A DNA stretch of 64,000 nucleotides from Ephydatia muelleri (Eukaryota; Porifera; Demospongiae; Spongillida; Spongillidae): NCBI GenBank assembly GCA_013339895.1, contig JABACO010000001.1:12013348-12077347 (forward strand). Direction: 5' to 3'. The notes under the pieces were generated by a model. That model was not told the DNA's origin, ran no database searches, and worked only from the letters and a program-made list of their open reading frames with translations. Position numbers and translations under genes: made by a program. This document shows positions 11,869 to 23,660 of the stretch, piece by piece (positions within the stretch are counted from its first letter, which is position 1; each line of letters opens with the position of its first letter).

Positions 11869-13944
11869 GATAAACATTGAGACAGGGAACATCGTAAGCA
11901 TTCTATGAGCATCTACTTTTATAATTATAACAGGAAATAATTTAACCGGTATCGCATCGCAGTTTGCGTTGCAGTTTTTATAAGGTGCGAAACAATGTCA
12001 AACATTTGTCACACAAAACTGGGATGCTGTGTTTGGATGTTTTAGAAATGCACTTGCAGGCACGTGCTACGTGAAGAGATTGTATGTATGGTGCAAAAGA
12101 AGACACGCCGATCAAACCGTTGCTCGCGCAATGTATTCATCTGTGTGATTGTACAAACCCATGCGATGTGTAATGTCTGATAACTGTACGAAAGTGGTTG
12201 AAGGAATTAGATAGTAATTAGATAGTGGTTGCGATGAGTCTGGAGGAAAAGTCTTCTGTATTTTTTGTGCTCTGTGATAAGCATGTTGATTGGCTAAAAG
12301 CGATCAGGAATCATTCATCGACGGGATTGCTGTAGTGGCCTAAAGAAGGATAATGTGGCAAAGCACAAGAAGTCCGACATGCATGGCAAGGCTGTCAATG
12401 TGCAGCGACAACCAACCTGGACGATCAACTCTATCTTGAAGTCCACTCCTCTTGGGAAAGCTTTCGCGTCTGCATCACACATCTCAGCAGGAAAGAAATT
12501 GCTATGCAACTGAACTGAGTTGCTAATCAACTTAGACTTTGCAAATCAAAATCGCTATGCAATATTTAAAAAGTTAATTATTCCCTGTAAAGTTACGTGT
12601 ACAGTGCTTGTCACAAAGAGAGTAAAAAACCAACTTTTTCAGTTCTTCTACAATATCTCCACAATAGAACATGCTAGAGCGATGCAAATTACATTTCTAG
12701 AATCAGCATGCATTTCTGAATCATATCATCTGAAAAAACTCACATCATGTCACTTGTTTGTGTTTTTATAAAGCAATAAACAGGCTGATCTTTAAGTGTG
12801 TCTGGAAACCAAACCAAATGCAGATAAGGCCTCAATTTTTTTTGCAAGTACATCACCTAGGTGCCGATTTGCCGGTTTTCACGGTTGACGGTCCAACCGC
12901 TGGTTATATGTTACGCAGAAGCGCTCTCCGAGGAGTAACAAAGCCTGATATAGCTTTTTTGGCAGCAATTTTGCTGGAGCGTTGTGTTGTTATAGCGATG
13001 GTCTGTTCAACTGAAACCTCGCGGCTTTTCCTCTTTCTGACATTGGTACCTTCAGGTAGGCCTGTGAGGTTCTGAAAAGAACCAGTACCAGACGTAGATG
13101 GACCCATTTCACGAATACGAACACACCCGCTACTGCAGCAACGGTTCGACATCACCAAAATAACGTCACTGTTGTGACGTCAGAGTGGACGAGAGTTGCA
13201 ATGCGTATACGGAAAATTGAACAGAATCCCGAAAGATAAGAATGTTTAGAACTTTAGCATCGATATAATTACCGATACGAATGGAATCAAAACGTACAAA
13301 AAAACTGCAGGCATTTTGCAATATGATTCCTTAACAGTGGAGCTTAACTCGAAATTTTACAGCCGTATAGCCCTTAGTCCCAGCAGACCTCTGAAATACG
13401 ATGATCAGTAACCGATCTCCATAACCGATGGGGGCGTGTCTTTCAAATAGTTACCAGAGATGGACACCTCGGTGATGTACTTGCAAAAAAAAATTGAGGC
13501 CTTAACTGCATTTGGTTTGGTTTCCAGACACATAAACAGACACTTAAAGATATTGCTTTATAAAAACACAAACAAGTGACGTGATGTGAGTTTTTCATAC
13601 GATATGATTCAGAAATGCATGCTGATTCTAGAAATGTAATTTGCATCGCTCTAGCATGTTCTATTGTGGAGATATTGTAGAAAAACTGAAAAAGTTGGTT
13701 TTTTACTCTCTTTGTGACAAGCACTGTACATGTACAGTGTCCCACATTTTTGAAATCCACTTAATATATAAAAAAAGACTCATTAGTGTTGAATATAATC
13801 AGCTAAGTCTGACAAATACAGTTGAAGTAAATATAGGTTAAGCACTATGTTTAATAACCAAACCATGTAAGGGTACAATTAGTACATGTGCAAAATGGCT
13901 ATGGCTACTTGACTTGAATGACTTTGATATTAAAACAATCATAT
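11869..13944. repeat. Dispersed repeat copy A, interrupted by a Tc1-like element
   Basis: The segment matches 15848-16633 closely over its length (shared blocks such as cattgagacaggg, gtatcgcatcgcagtttgc, aggtgcgaaacaa, gacacgccgatcaaac, aatccacttaatatata, gctaagtctgacaaatacag). Copy A also holds about 170 bp (12305-12475) missing from copy B; on the + strand that part reads VAKHKKSDMHGKA after a CC pair. This resembles a BED/TTF-type zinc finger of a hAT-like transposase. A 1125-bp TIR element splits copy A. Confidence 0.8.
12602..13726. mobile_element. Non-autonomous Tc1/mariner-like element with ~240-bp inverted repeats
   Basis: The left end begins cagtgcttgtcacaaagag at 12602 and the right end is its reverse complement, finishing gacaagcactg at 13726. 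The inverted repeats extend about 240 bp inward (12602-12845 against 13485-13726). Both ends are flanked by TA (12600-12601 and 13727-13728), the target duplication of the Tc1/mariner superfamily, and CAGTG is a common start for such termini. The ~640-bp interior has no transposase; an 84-residue minus frame (12904-13158) with a Lys/Arg-rich patch is unrecognised. The insertion point is confirmed by copy B of the host repeat, which lacks it. Confidence 0.85.
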
Positions 13945-15003
13945 CTTTCCCGGTTACATGAAATACGGGTCAGAAAAATCAAGGTGGCATGAAATATTGC
14001 AAATCAGTGATGTTATTTATATCGGGAACTTCATTCATGATTTGGGTTGAAAATCTTCCTGTTTTTATTGAAACAATTGATTAAGAGGCATAGTTTAATT
14101 ATCAAAATACTAATTGCATTGCATAAACCTTATTTAAATACACATGAAATTTCAACGTAAGTGGTAACTAACTTTAAAATGTCCCATGCATTTATGTGAG
14201 ACAATATTAGATGAAACACTCCGTTCTCCAACAGTTACAATGTCAGGAAACTTGATTGGAGAAACATGTATGCGAAATAGCCAAAGTAGTGCTCTATGTA
14301 ATTGTTATTATCTTGAATTATGGGGATCATCATATTTTTTATATCTATTTTCTAAATTTATTAATGGCATGCACATTATGTGCCCTGAATGGAGAAACAT
14401 GTATGCAAATAACCAAAGTAGTGCACCAATTTTACTCACAAACCAAACAAATTATCAAATCCAGGTATTATTGTGTACTCATAGTCATTGTGAGATGTAA
14501 GAAGATACAGTTAGGAACTTTCCCGTCCTGGGTCCTCTTACGTCTAGATCTATTTGTTCGCACATGGGGAAATCCCCAAGGGGGATAAAAGCTGAAGCTT
14601 ATTCAGGGTGGTCTTGTTTGGTTTTGTGAGGTGTATGTGTGTTTGGAGAAGAGGATCAAAATGTATTAATGCACATGTAGTTACCCTGGGAAGCAGGTCA
14701 CATGTGTATTGTACAAGTATGAATGAGTATTCCAGCTGACTGTTCATGTGTTAGGATTGCCCTGTGGGTTTGTCTTTAATCCACCATGCTGTAGTGTTTG
14801 GTGGTCAGTGGTAACCATGTGCAAACTTTAATAAAGCATTTCCCATTCCTGTTGCATGCTTCCTCCGTATCTGAACTTCCCCCCCTTCCCCCGCCCCCCC
14901 CCCCCCCCCCCTTTCACCTACAGGTGTTTGTGTGTCATTGTTGACTATGTTACTAATGAGTTGTATTTATCGTTCAGCCATGATTATGTTTTCATCTCTT
15001 CAG
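13945..15003. other. Intron sequence with C-rich tract
   Basis: Two related short segments occur near 14251-14300 and 14390-14430 (ggagaaacatgtatgc, aaccaaagtagtgc), a small direct duplication. A near-continuous C tract lies at about 14879-14912. No exon is seen until the acceptor at 15003. Confidence 0.5.
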
Positions 15004-15099
15004 GTTGGATGGTCATCACTGATGCTTGCATCTCAGAATGGACACAATGAGGTTGTGAAGATGTTATCAGCCGGTGCCAAAGTTGATTGTCACGATAAG
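15004..15099 (+). CDS. Single ankyrin-repeat exon
   Basis: 96 bp (32 codons), phase 0 at both ends, with acceptor tctcttcag/ and donor gataag/gtaagt. It encodes VGWSSLMLASQNGHNEVVKM followed by LSAGAKVDCHDK, a clear ankyrin repeat in which SSLMLAS replaces TPLHLAA. It has the same phase and same end (DK/gtaag) as the exon at 7636-7734, so it should be spliced into the same array. About 7.3 kb of mainly transposon-derived intron separates the two. Confidence 0.85.
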
Positions 15100-15847
15100 G
15101 TAAGTACTACCAGCCCATCCCAAGTCCCTGCTCTGAACTAGAAAGATATGTGCACACCTTTGTAGCGGAGATATGGGAGGTGGTTATAGTTGTGTGGTTT
15201 TTTTATTGACATGTATTAAAGTGGAGAAGTATATAATAATGTGGCTGTCTGGTGAAGCAGAAATATCAAGGTCCATAATTGATAGAAATTATTTTTTAAT
15301 CTGAGATATTGGGATAGAGTTTTTACCAGATTTTATCGCTATTTAGAACTTGACTTTTTCAAGATAAAAAACGATAGTTTTTAATTCCATATATTCCACT
15401 CATTTCGGTACCCGCGTTGATTTTTTCCCCCACTTTTATCAGCCTCTATGGACCTTGAGATACCCATAGCACTTTTTAGCATCTTTTTGCTATGTTCCGT
15501 TCTTAAATTACACCTTTTTGTAGTTTTCCCCTTTTCTTCAACATTTTTTGCGTGGATCTAATCAACACATAGTTGCTAAAGCAACTATGAATATTAAACA
15601 CCTCACATGTTTTTCAACAGTAATGAAAAATGGCTACGTGTATTGGCTATTTAACCGTATAAAAATCCCCCTGGACAACATTTCTTATGACTCTACCCCC
15701 CTGGGACAGACTTGTAAATGCCCCCATTGACAATCTTTTATTTTGTTCCACCCCCCTGGCAAGCTTCTATGTTGTTCCACTCCCCAGCTCTTTACAGCTG
15801 AGTTTCTTGGAGACAAACATTGTGATATGTAGAGCGCTATTGGTATG
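15100..15847. other. Intron sequence, no gene
   Basis: AT-rich with several C-rich polypurine/polypyrimidine patches around 15660-15790 (repeated ccccctgg-aca and gttcca units). No coding motif. Confidence 0.45.
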
Positions 15848-16633
15848 GATAAACATTGAGACAGGGGACATTTTAAGCTTTCTATGAGCATCTACTTTTG
15901 GTAATTATAGCAGGGAATAATTTTATCAGTATCGCATCGCAGTTTGCAATGCAGTTTTATAAGGTGCGAAACAACGTCAAAAATTTGTCGCACAAAACTG
16001 TGATGCTGTGTTTGGATATTTTACAATGCGCATGCAAGCACGTGCTACGCAAAGAGAGTGCACATGTATGGATGGTGCAAAAAAGGACACGCCGATCAAA
16101 CGTTGCTTGCGCAATGTATTCATCTGTGTGATTGTACAGACTCATGTGATGTGTAATGTCTGACAAAGTTTTGTACAAAAGTGGTTGAAGGAATTAGATA
16201 GTGGTTTCGATGAGATGAATCTGGAGTAAAGAAGGTCTTTTGTATCTTTGTGCTCTGTGATAAGCATGTTGATTGCCTAAAAAGCGATCAGGAACTACAG
16301 CCCTGCATTCATTAAACAAATTGCTATGCAACTGAAGGGAGTTGCTAATCAACTTTGACTTGCAAAGCAAAATCGCTATGCAATTTTTAAAAAGTGAATT
16401 ATTCCCTGTATAGTTACATGTACATGTCCAACATTATTGAAATCCACTTAATATATAAAATCAGAATTCATTTGTGTTGAATATAATCAGCTAAGTCTGA
16501 CAAATACAGTTGAAGTAAATTGAGGCTAAGCAGTATGTTTAATAACCAAACCATAGAATGGTCCAATTAGTACATGTGTGAAATGACTATGCTATCTTGC
16601 CGTGAATGACTTTGATATTTAAAACGATCATAT
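15848..16633. repeat. Dispersed repeat copy B (empty site)
   Basis: Same orientation as copy A (11869-13944). It lacks the Tc1-like insertion: the junction reads ttacatgtacatgtcc where copy A carries the 1125-bp element. It also lacks the zinc-finger-like 170 bp present in copy A. Homology stops at 16633, exactly where a MITE-like end starts. Confidence 0.8.
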
Positions 16634-16680
16634 GGGATCGTTTCCACAAAAAGGGACCAAGTGCATATTATAAAACACAC
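16634..16680. mobile_element. Fragment of a MITE terminus
   Basis: The sequence gggatcgtttccacaaaaag with the following ggacc and agtgcatattataaa is the same terminal motif as the element at about 39124-39380. Only one end is present here. Confidence 0.5.
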
Positions 16681-17563
16681 ACACAACACAACACTTATGC
16701 ACCATGACACAAATGGCAACATTATAACACTCTCTAATAACGATGGTAAATCCAGATACATTCAAGTGTAAGGTGTGCCTCTGAATGTTTCCTCTGCACA
16801 GCGTTCTATTTGATGAACAGCTCAAGCTTTTGCTGTACATAACATCCACTCGATGTTAGCATTTGTTGGAACAAAAACTATGGGCGCTTTTAATAATCAA
16901 TAGATTCAAATTTCTTAACCAACAAACCAATTGCAGTAGGCACATCGTCTTTTTTGACTTTCATCCCAAGTTCATCTTTTTGACATTCATGCATGCATGC
17001 ATGCATGAATGCATATAATTGGACAATGAAGCAAATAGCTTATTCTTATCCTTGTTCAATACTCTGTAATCCTATTCATATGAATCCAGACTTTATCCTG
17101 TGTACTGGTATATTCCATAGCCCAGTCTACTGTCAAAGCATTATGGAATTTATGGAAGGCTCCCAAATTGCTGCCTTAACCATTGCTTAGCCTCTTGCCT
17201 AATATATTGTCTCCACGACTGCATGCATTCCACTTTCATTTAGCCAAGTACATGTAAGCCTTCATGCAATGTATAATATTTATGATTTATAAAACCATTC
17301 AGTATTGAGGAGACAAAATGCTTTATTTACTATTCCATCTACTAGCATGTTCCTAAGGATAATTTAAATGCTGTGTCTTGTGACCTATGAGGAGTGAACA
17401 TTGCCAATTGTTGCTAGTGGACCCCACCCCACCCCTCTCACTGTACAATCCTGGATCTGCCACTGCTGAGTAGCCGATGTTGATCTAATAGATGCTCCAG
17501 AACATGTATACATGTGCTGGGTACCCGTATGCGAGAAATGTGATAATTTTTTGTTTCTTACAG
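16681..17563. other. Intron/intergenic DNA, no gene
   Basis: Contains a (CA)n-like stretch at 16676-16695 and a gcatgcatgcatgcatg run at 16990-17005. No recognisable exon. Confidence 0.45.
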
Positions 17564-18130
17564 CAGCTATTTCAGAAACTTAAGCAGTGTCTTCTGAGTA
17601 GTGACATGTGCAGTGACTCTGATGGGGTAAAATTGCTGGAGTTCACTTTAATGAATTTTCCACAACCGCAACCATCAATCTTAAGGGCTCTTGCAGATGC
17701 AGCTATAAAAACAAAGAAAATTAACTCCCTTGTTTTTCTCATTACCCACAATGCTAACCCATTAATAGCATCAGTGATTGAACTTATAGAATGGGACACT
17801 CCAAATGAAGTTCTTTTTAATTTGTTCTCATGAATGGAACACCAAAAGAAATTGCAGAATTCGTGACCAACAACATTGAAAGAAAATATAAGCATGGGAT
17901 CAAGAATCTTACTGATTTCGTTCCTCCATGTTTCAAGAAATTGTTGTTCAATAATAACGCAATTCGAAGAAGATTACTTTCAGGCATTTTAAATGATCAT
18001 GCTACTATTCCACACATTCTGATGATCAATTTGCTAATAAAGTTTGGAGCTCAAAGTACAGATTTGTGTCAGTTGAGGTTTAGCCATTCCACACCATTAC
18101 ATGCGGCCACTGTGCTTGCTCTTGAATCAG
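17564..18130 (+). CDS. TRANK1-like ankyrin-region exon (frameshifted)
   Basis: Acceptor gtttcttacag/ and donor gaatcag/gtaag bound an exon coding QLFQKLKQCLLSSD, DAAIKTKKINSLVFLITHNA and, after a frame change near 17830, NGTPKEIAEFVTNN and SHSTPLHAATVLALESG. The last part is an ankyrin-type repeat. It resembles the ankyrin region of TRANK1 (TPR and ankyrin repeat-containing protein 1), recognised mainly because the next exon carries the TRANK1 P-loop segment. One stop (TGA at 17831-17833) interrupts the frame. It leaves in phase 1, matching the next exon. No upstream TPR exons were found. Confidence 0.65.
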
Positions 18131-18603
18131 GTAAGAATTTATGTATTTCATTTAATAAAAATGATTATAAGTAGTTTGTGATCAGTACATTTTCGTTTCA
18201 TTAGAGCAAGTAGTGTTTTAGTGTTAGATCTATCGAAGTAACTCACACAAAGGATTTAGTATTATGTAATAGTTCACATTATAAGCAAATAGCATTTGTG
18301 TATAAGTGTTTGAGCAAAGTTTGCAGGAATGCAGCATTCTATGTTAATTCTACTGACACATTTTGTTACAAGTATAGCACATGTAGGGAGAGGGATTTAA
18401 AATATGTATATCTCCACGAGACTTTAAAATAATTCATTATCTGGCAGTCATGTGTATGCTCCTGAATAGCTCCTTCAATTTCATAATTTTAAAACTTGGA
18501 GAAAAACAGAATATGCCTCCTACCTTGTGCATTAAATACATTTGCTGCATAGTAATATGAATACAAGTGCACTACTAAATCTTGCAATTTTTCTTTTATA
18601 AAG
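18131..18603. other. Intron of the TRANK1-like gene
   Basis: A 473-bp AT-rich intron between a gtaag donor and a ttttataaag acceptor. No other feature. Confidence 0.6.
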
Positions 18604-20387
18604 GTATATGTGAAATTATTGCCAATGTTATGAACTCCAGCAGCTATATTGTCCCATTCAATGGAAAGGTAACTAATGACACTGGAGAGAGTCCATATCA
18701 TCTTGTAGTGAAGTCAAAAGCAAGTGACAGTCACAAAATCAGGTTTGCACTGCACTAAGTAGCTTGAGGCCTTTACTAGATCCAACAGTTAAGGACAACA
18801 AAGGAAGACAAGCAAAAGAATATGCTTATAATAAAGAATTGCATGATCTTCTAGAAAATGTTGAGAAAACATTTATGTGTAATAAGTTATCAAGATCTAC
18901 CAAACAAGCACAAGATTCAAGGTCCCAATCGGATATACAGACAGCTTAGACAAACAAATGAAGAGAGTATTATCTCTAAATTATTCTATCAAATCTGTCG
19001 AACTTCCAATACCAATTGTGCATGAAGATGCACCATGTACAGATCTAGAGATCATATTCAATATTTGCAGACATTGACATTTGAATCCTACCCTTGGGCA
19101 ATTGAAGCAACACCCCAAGTGTTTAAAATGCTGAAACAAATAAGCCATATTATTCCAGAAAGCTATGTTTCCATTGCCAAAGGACTAGCCAACATGGCCA
19201 AGGGAAGCCTTCATGAATCTAAGCTTATTACCTCTGGCGAAATTCAGTTGTACAAAACAACTATTGATGGCTATCAAATTCTATGGGAGAAAGCAATTCA
19301 GTATATTTTCTTTGAAGAACAAAAACAATATTACACACAAGTAATTCGTCTGTGGGATTTAATAACAAGCGATGAAGTAGAACACTTTGATTGTACCACT
19401 AGACGAATAATAGACTCATACAGTCGTGTAAAATGTACACCTCTGTCAGTTTTGCAGTCTGATCACAAAGATGGATATCCATTAGTTTACTGCACTTCTG
19501 ACAAAAGGATTTTTCTAGTAGCACAAAATTCTACTCAGCTGCAAGTACAGTGGAATGTGATTACAGTGCTGTACACTTTTATGCAGTAACAGAAAAGTTC
19601 ATTGAAGCTATTTATACTAAAGGTAACTCAAGGTTTGATTTTCCATTAAAACTGTGGCCTGATGAAAATAAGATCATCAAGAAGGACCAGGAATCTTCTA
19701 TACTACTGCTTGGGAGAAGTGGTACAGGAAAGACCACGTGCTGTCTTTATCAACTGTGGAGTCAGTTTCAAGACTTTTGGAATCCAGAAAAAAGATGTGA
19801 TTATGACATTACTGTGGATGAAGTGTATGAAAAAACTCCTGAATCTGAAAAGGAGAGTAGTTGTGGCATTACCGTGGATGATGAAACTCCCCTTTCAGTC
19901 CTTACATCTGAAAAATATTGTTTACCCGAAGACAAAGGTCATCTTCGACAGATCTTTGTGACTAAAAATCGTCTCCTCTGTGATGCGGTAAAGAAAAAAT
20001 TTTATGATCTTTGTGCACCTTATGACTATCTGAGCCAGCATTTGAATTACGTAGAACATTCAACACCATTGAAATTGTCTGATGCACACCCTCACCAGTA
20101 TCCTTTATTTCTCTCTTCCATGGATTTCATGCTGCTTTTGGATCGTACGCTTCCTGATAAGAAGAAACGTTTTTTTAAGACGAAAGATGGAAAACCATTC
20201 AGAATAGTGAATACTGACTATGATTTGCTTACAAACACACATATTAATACTTGGGTTCAAATCACTTGTAAATTCTTTGTTCAACATATCTGGCCCAAGA
20301 TGCTTCGCAAATATCCAACAAAACACCTTGACCCCATTCTAGTGTGGATGGAAATCACTTCATTTATCAAAGGCTCATCTGAAGCTC
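18604..20387 (+). CDS. TRANK1-like protein, ankyrin tail and helicase N-terminus (partial, frameshifted)
   Basis: Frames run on as KVTNDTGESPYHLVVKSKAS, LRPLLDPTVKDNKGRQAKEY, FESYPWAIEATPQVFKMLKQ, YTQVIRLWDLITSDEVEHFD and FPLKLWPDENKIIKKDQ. The Walker A segment SILLLGRSGTGKTTCCLYQL follows at about 19695-19755. The last visible part is HLDPILVWMEITSFIKGSSE. The LLGRSGTGKTTCC P-loop and the VWxEIxSFIKGS segment are hallmarks of TRANK1, a large ankyrin plus UvrD/superfamily-1 helicase-like ATPase of poorly known function. The frame changes near 18745, between 18945 and 19070 (probably twice), and near 19550. The sequence then enters the N gap, so the rest of the helicase is unseen. It is a decaying copy or a gene with consensus indels. 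Confidence 0.75.
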
Positions 20388-21387
20388 NNNNNNNNNNNNN
20401 NNNNNNNNNNNNNNNNNNNNNNNNNNNNNNNNNNNNNNNNNNNNNNNNNNNNNNNNNNNNNNNNNNNNNNNNNNNNNNNNNNNNNNNNNNNNNNNNNNNN
20501 NNNNNNNNNNNNNNNNNNNNNNNNNNNNNNNNNNNNNNNNNNNNNNNNNNNNNNNNNNNNNNNNNNNNNNNNNNNNNNNNNNNNNNNNNNNNNNNNNNNN
20601 NNNNNNNNNNNNNNNNNNNNNNNNNNNNNNNNNNNNNNNNNNNNNNNNNNNNNNNNNNNNNNNNNNNNNNNNNNNNNNNNNNNNNNNNNNNNNNNNNNNN
20701 NNNNNNNNNNNNNNNNNNNNNNNNNNNNNNNNNNNNNNNNNNNNNNNNNNNNNNNNNNNNNNNNNNNNNNNNNNNNNNNNNNNNNNNNNNNNNNNNNNNN
20801 NNNNNNNNNNNNNNNNNNNNNNNNNNNNNNNNNNNNNNNNNNNNNNNNNNNNNNNNNNNNNNNNNNNNNNNNNNNNNNNNNNNNNNNNNNNNNNNNNNNN
20901 NNNNNNNNNNNNNNNNNNNNNNNNNNNNNNNNNNNNNNNNNNNNNNNNNNNNNNNNNNNNNNNNNNNNNNNNNNNNNNNNNNNNNNNNNNNNNNNNNNNN
21001 NNNNNNNNNNNNNNNNNNNNNNNNNNNNNNNNNNNNNNNNNNNNNNNNNNNNNNNNNNNNNNNNNNNNNNNNNNNNNNNNNNNNNNNNNNNNNNNNNNNN
21101 NNNNNNNNNNNNNNNNNNNNNNNNNNNNNNNNNNNNNNNNNNNNNNNNNNNNNNNNNNNNNNNNNNNNNNNNNNNNNNNNNNNNNNNNNNNNNNNNNNNN
21201 NNNNNNNNNNNNNNNNNNNNNNNNNNNNNNNNNNNNNNNNNNNNNNNNNNNNNNNNNNNNNNNNNNNNNNNNNNNNNNNNNNNNNNNNNNNNNNNNNNNN
21301 NNNNNNNNNNNNNNNNNNNNNNNNNNNNNNNNNNNNNNNNNNNNNNNNNNNNNNNNNNNNNNNNNNNNNNNNNNNNNNNNNNNNNNN
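20388..21387. other. Assembly gap of 1000 N
   Basis: Exactly 1000 undetermined bases, probably a placeholder length. The gap interrupts the TRANK1-like frame; any open frame crossing it is meaningless. Confidence 0.99.
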
Positions 21388-22539
21388 ATTCAAGAATCTA
21401 GCTGATGGTGTCACAGGTGTCATTTTAAGGTTGGAATCCAGGAGGCGAAGGCTGATATGGCAGTCAAAGACTGGCCAGCAACTCCCCGCAGGCACAGCAT
21501 GGTTGCTTACATGTAGGCACTGTAAGCCATACTTGGGAAGCCATCGTATTGTCAGGGCTGACTTCGCCTTTACTAGTACAACAGCAGCTGTTTTGCAGTG
21601 GAAAAGAGGTTTGTTTTTGCAGGATGTCATGAAGCGGGCGACTAAACAGTTCCCTGCAAAGTATCAGGACAGTTGTTAGTACCAGAGGGATGACAACGAC
21701 GCTTGCAGCTGCAACAATTGATAGTGTCCCAACGTGGAAAGATAAGATGGTGAAGACGTTCTTGGGCAACACAGGAAGGTGAGATACACAAGAAGAACAG
21801 TTACCGTTATGTCTGACGATGGAGAGTCTTCCGAGATATTATTAAAGTATAAAACAACCCACACTAGTGGAAGAATACTTTGAAAGTGCCAGCAAGATTG
21901 ATGATCATAACCACTTTCGGCAAGGTTCCTTGGCACTAGAGGTAGCATGGGGGACAAAGAAGTGCATCATCATATCATTGCAACCATTTTATGAATAGTG
22001 GAGGTGGACACATTCCTAGTGCATTGGGCCATGCATTTTGATGGATAAAGCTTGCACCACCATACTGTACGTTTTTACAGAAAGATTGGCTTTGTCTCTG
22101 TCAATACATATGGTGTTCCTCTATTGCCACAGACACAACATGCAGTCAACCTCTTGAAGGTTTATTATGACTGTCTGTGGAATGGCATCTGATAGAGGCA
22201 CACGCTGCATAGATTGGCATTGGCGAGCAATGCATACTTGCAGTCTGAAGCTACAGTTGAAACTATATTGACCATACATGTTTATTGATAGTTCTGTCAT
22301 TGTAATGTTTACTGCAATAGTGCATCATTTTTACACACATTACTCCTGGAAAACGTTATATTTGAGCAGATTGACATTAATCCATCTAGAGTGCTGTTTT
22401 AGAATCATGTGCTGTACATGTAGACAAGTATTAGTCGTTGTCTCCAGTAGAATGCTTTAATCAATATCAATAGGTTGTGTGCCCAGCAGCACTGTAATTT
22501 GACATAGTACATGTAGATGACTTCTGTAGTTTTCTTATG
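21388..22539. other. Unrecognised DNA after the gap
   Basis: Frames on both strands are short. The + frame at 21388-21678 (ILRLESRRRRLIWQSKTGQQ) shows no family motif and does not look like TRANK1. I cannot assign anything here. Confidence 0.4.
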
Positions 22540-23660
22540 AAAGATCGACACAATGGAGGACAGGTTGTTATTCAGAAAATTGACTGAACAAAACTAGTCC
22601 AATGGAAATTCCAAGTTGCAACAGTGGTGAAAGCAAAGGCTGTGACCCTCGTCAACTATGGCGTTGCAGAGCAGCTAGCTAATTAGGCTGCAGAACAAAG
22701 AACTATGCATGTTGAGTATAGGGGTCAGAAGATGGCAATTTGGTTATAGTGATTAGCCGCTCCTGCTTCCCATCGCATGATGATTTTGCAGCTAAGTTTC
22801 ACAAAATCGTGGAATGGTCTTCAAACAGCACTAATGGCTCGTGGAGATAACTTAACACTTAGATTGGTCCAACAGGCTCTTATCAGTGAGCAACATAACC
22901 TCTGGATCTGAGGTGGAAGATGGAGTATCAGCAATGGCACTTCATGGTACCTTGTAAGGCGAATGCGTAATCAGTGGATAGAAAAGCCACAAATTCTTCA
23001 AGCCGAGCCAAGAGAGAGACACTTGTGTCAAAACTCATTATAACAATCGTAGCTATACAGGTTATAGACTATGTCGAGCTCATGGTAGTTCTGTTAGACA
23101 GGGGTGAGGACTTTGAAATTAAAACAGGAGAAGTCTTGACGGCTACAGACGATGCAATTATTCCAAGCTTGGTCAAAATCGAAAGATCATTGTAGTGGGG
23201 TTGCTGGCAAGATAACTTGAAATGACAGCATGGATTTCTGGCTGAGCAGCAAGCCAGTACATGGCTTTGAGTGCAGTTGGTTTGTCAACGACATTGCGTT
23301 TAGAACACCGCAGAAAGTTAAAACTGCAAATGGTAACTGAATCCAGGCACTTGGATATGGAGACATCATTATCCAAACAATCTTAGATATATAAATTGAT
23401 ATATTCACTGTGAAGGTTGTTCTCCAAGTGGAACTTGACCTGTACATGTAGTCTTCTCTCAGTTTTGACATTGTTAGGAACGGAAGTACAAGGGTGTAGT
23501 AAATGTGACCGAGACTGTGGCCAACGTATGCCCTGCACCAGAACTTCCGAGATGTGCAGATTCTCAAATAGCCAAATCGCAATGGTACACAAACACAAAG
23601 CACGCACTCAGCATACAACCACTGCCTGCCAAGTTCCCACGTCAGGTGTATAGCTTCTCT
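22540..23660 (+). mobile_element. Degraded Ty1/copia gag-protease remnant
   Basis: Across several frames the + strand gives copia gag-like pieces in order: MEDRLLFRKLTEQN, a short WKFQVATVVKAK segment, SWNGLQTALMARGDNLTLRL and VQQALISEQHNL. Further on, near 23270-23375, GWFVNDIAFRTPQKVKTANG and QALGYGDI match the region around the protease/pre-integrase of copia polyproteins. Stops and frameshifts are frequent and no LTR was found. The call rests on motif order, so confidence is moderate. Confidence 0.55.

Noticed and set aside
19550..21679. A 709-residue + frame and a 449-residue - frame (20281-21630) across the gap
   Set aside because: Most of both is translation of N. Only the part before 20388 on the + strand has support, as the TRANK1-like helicase N-terminus.
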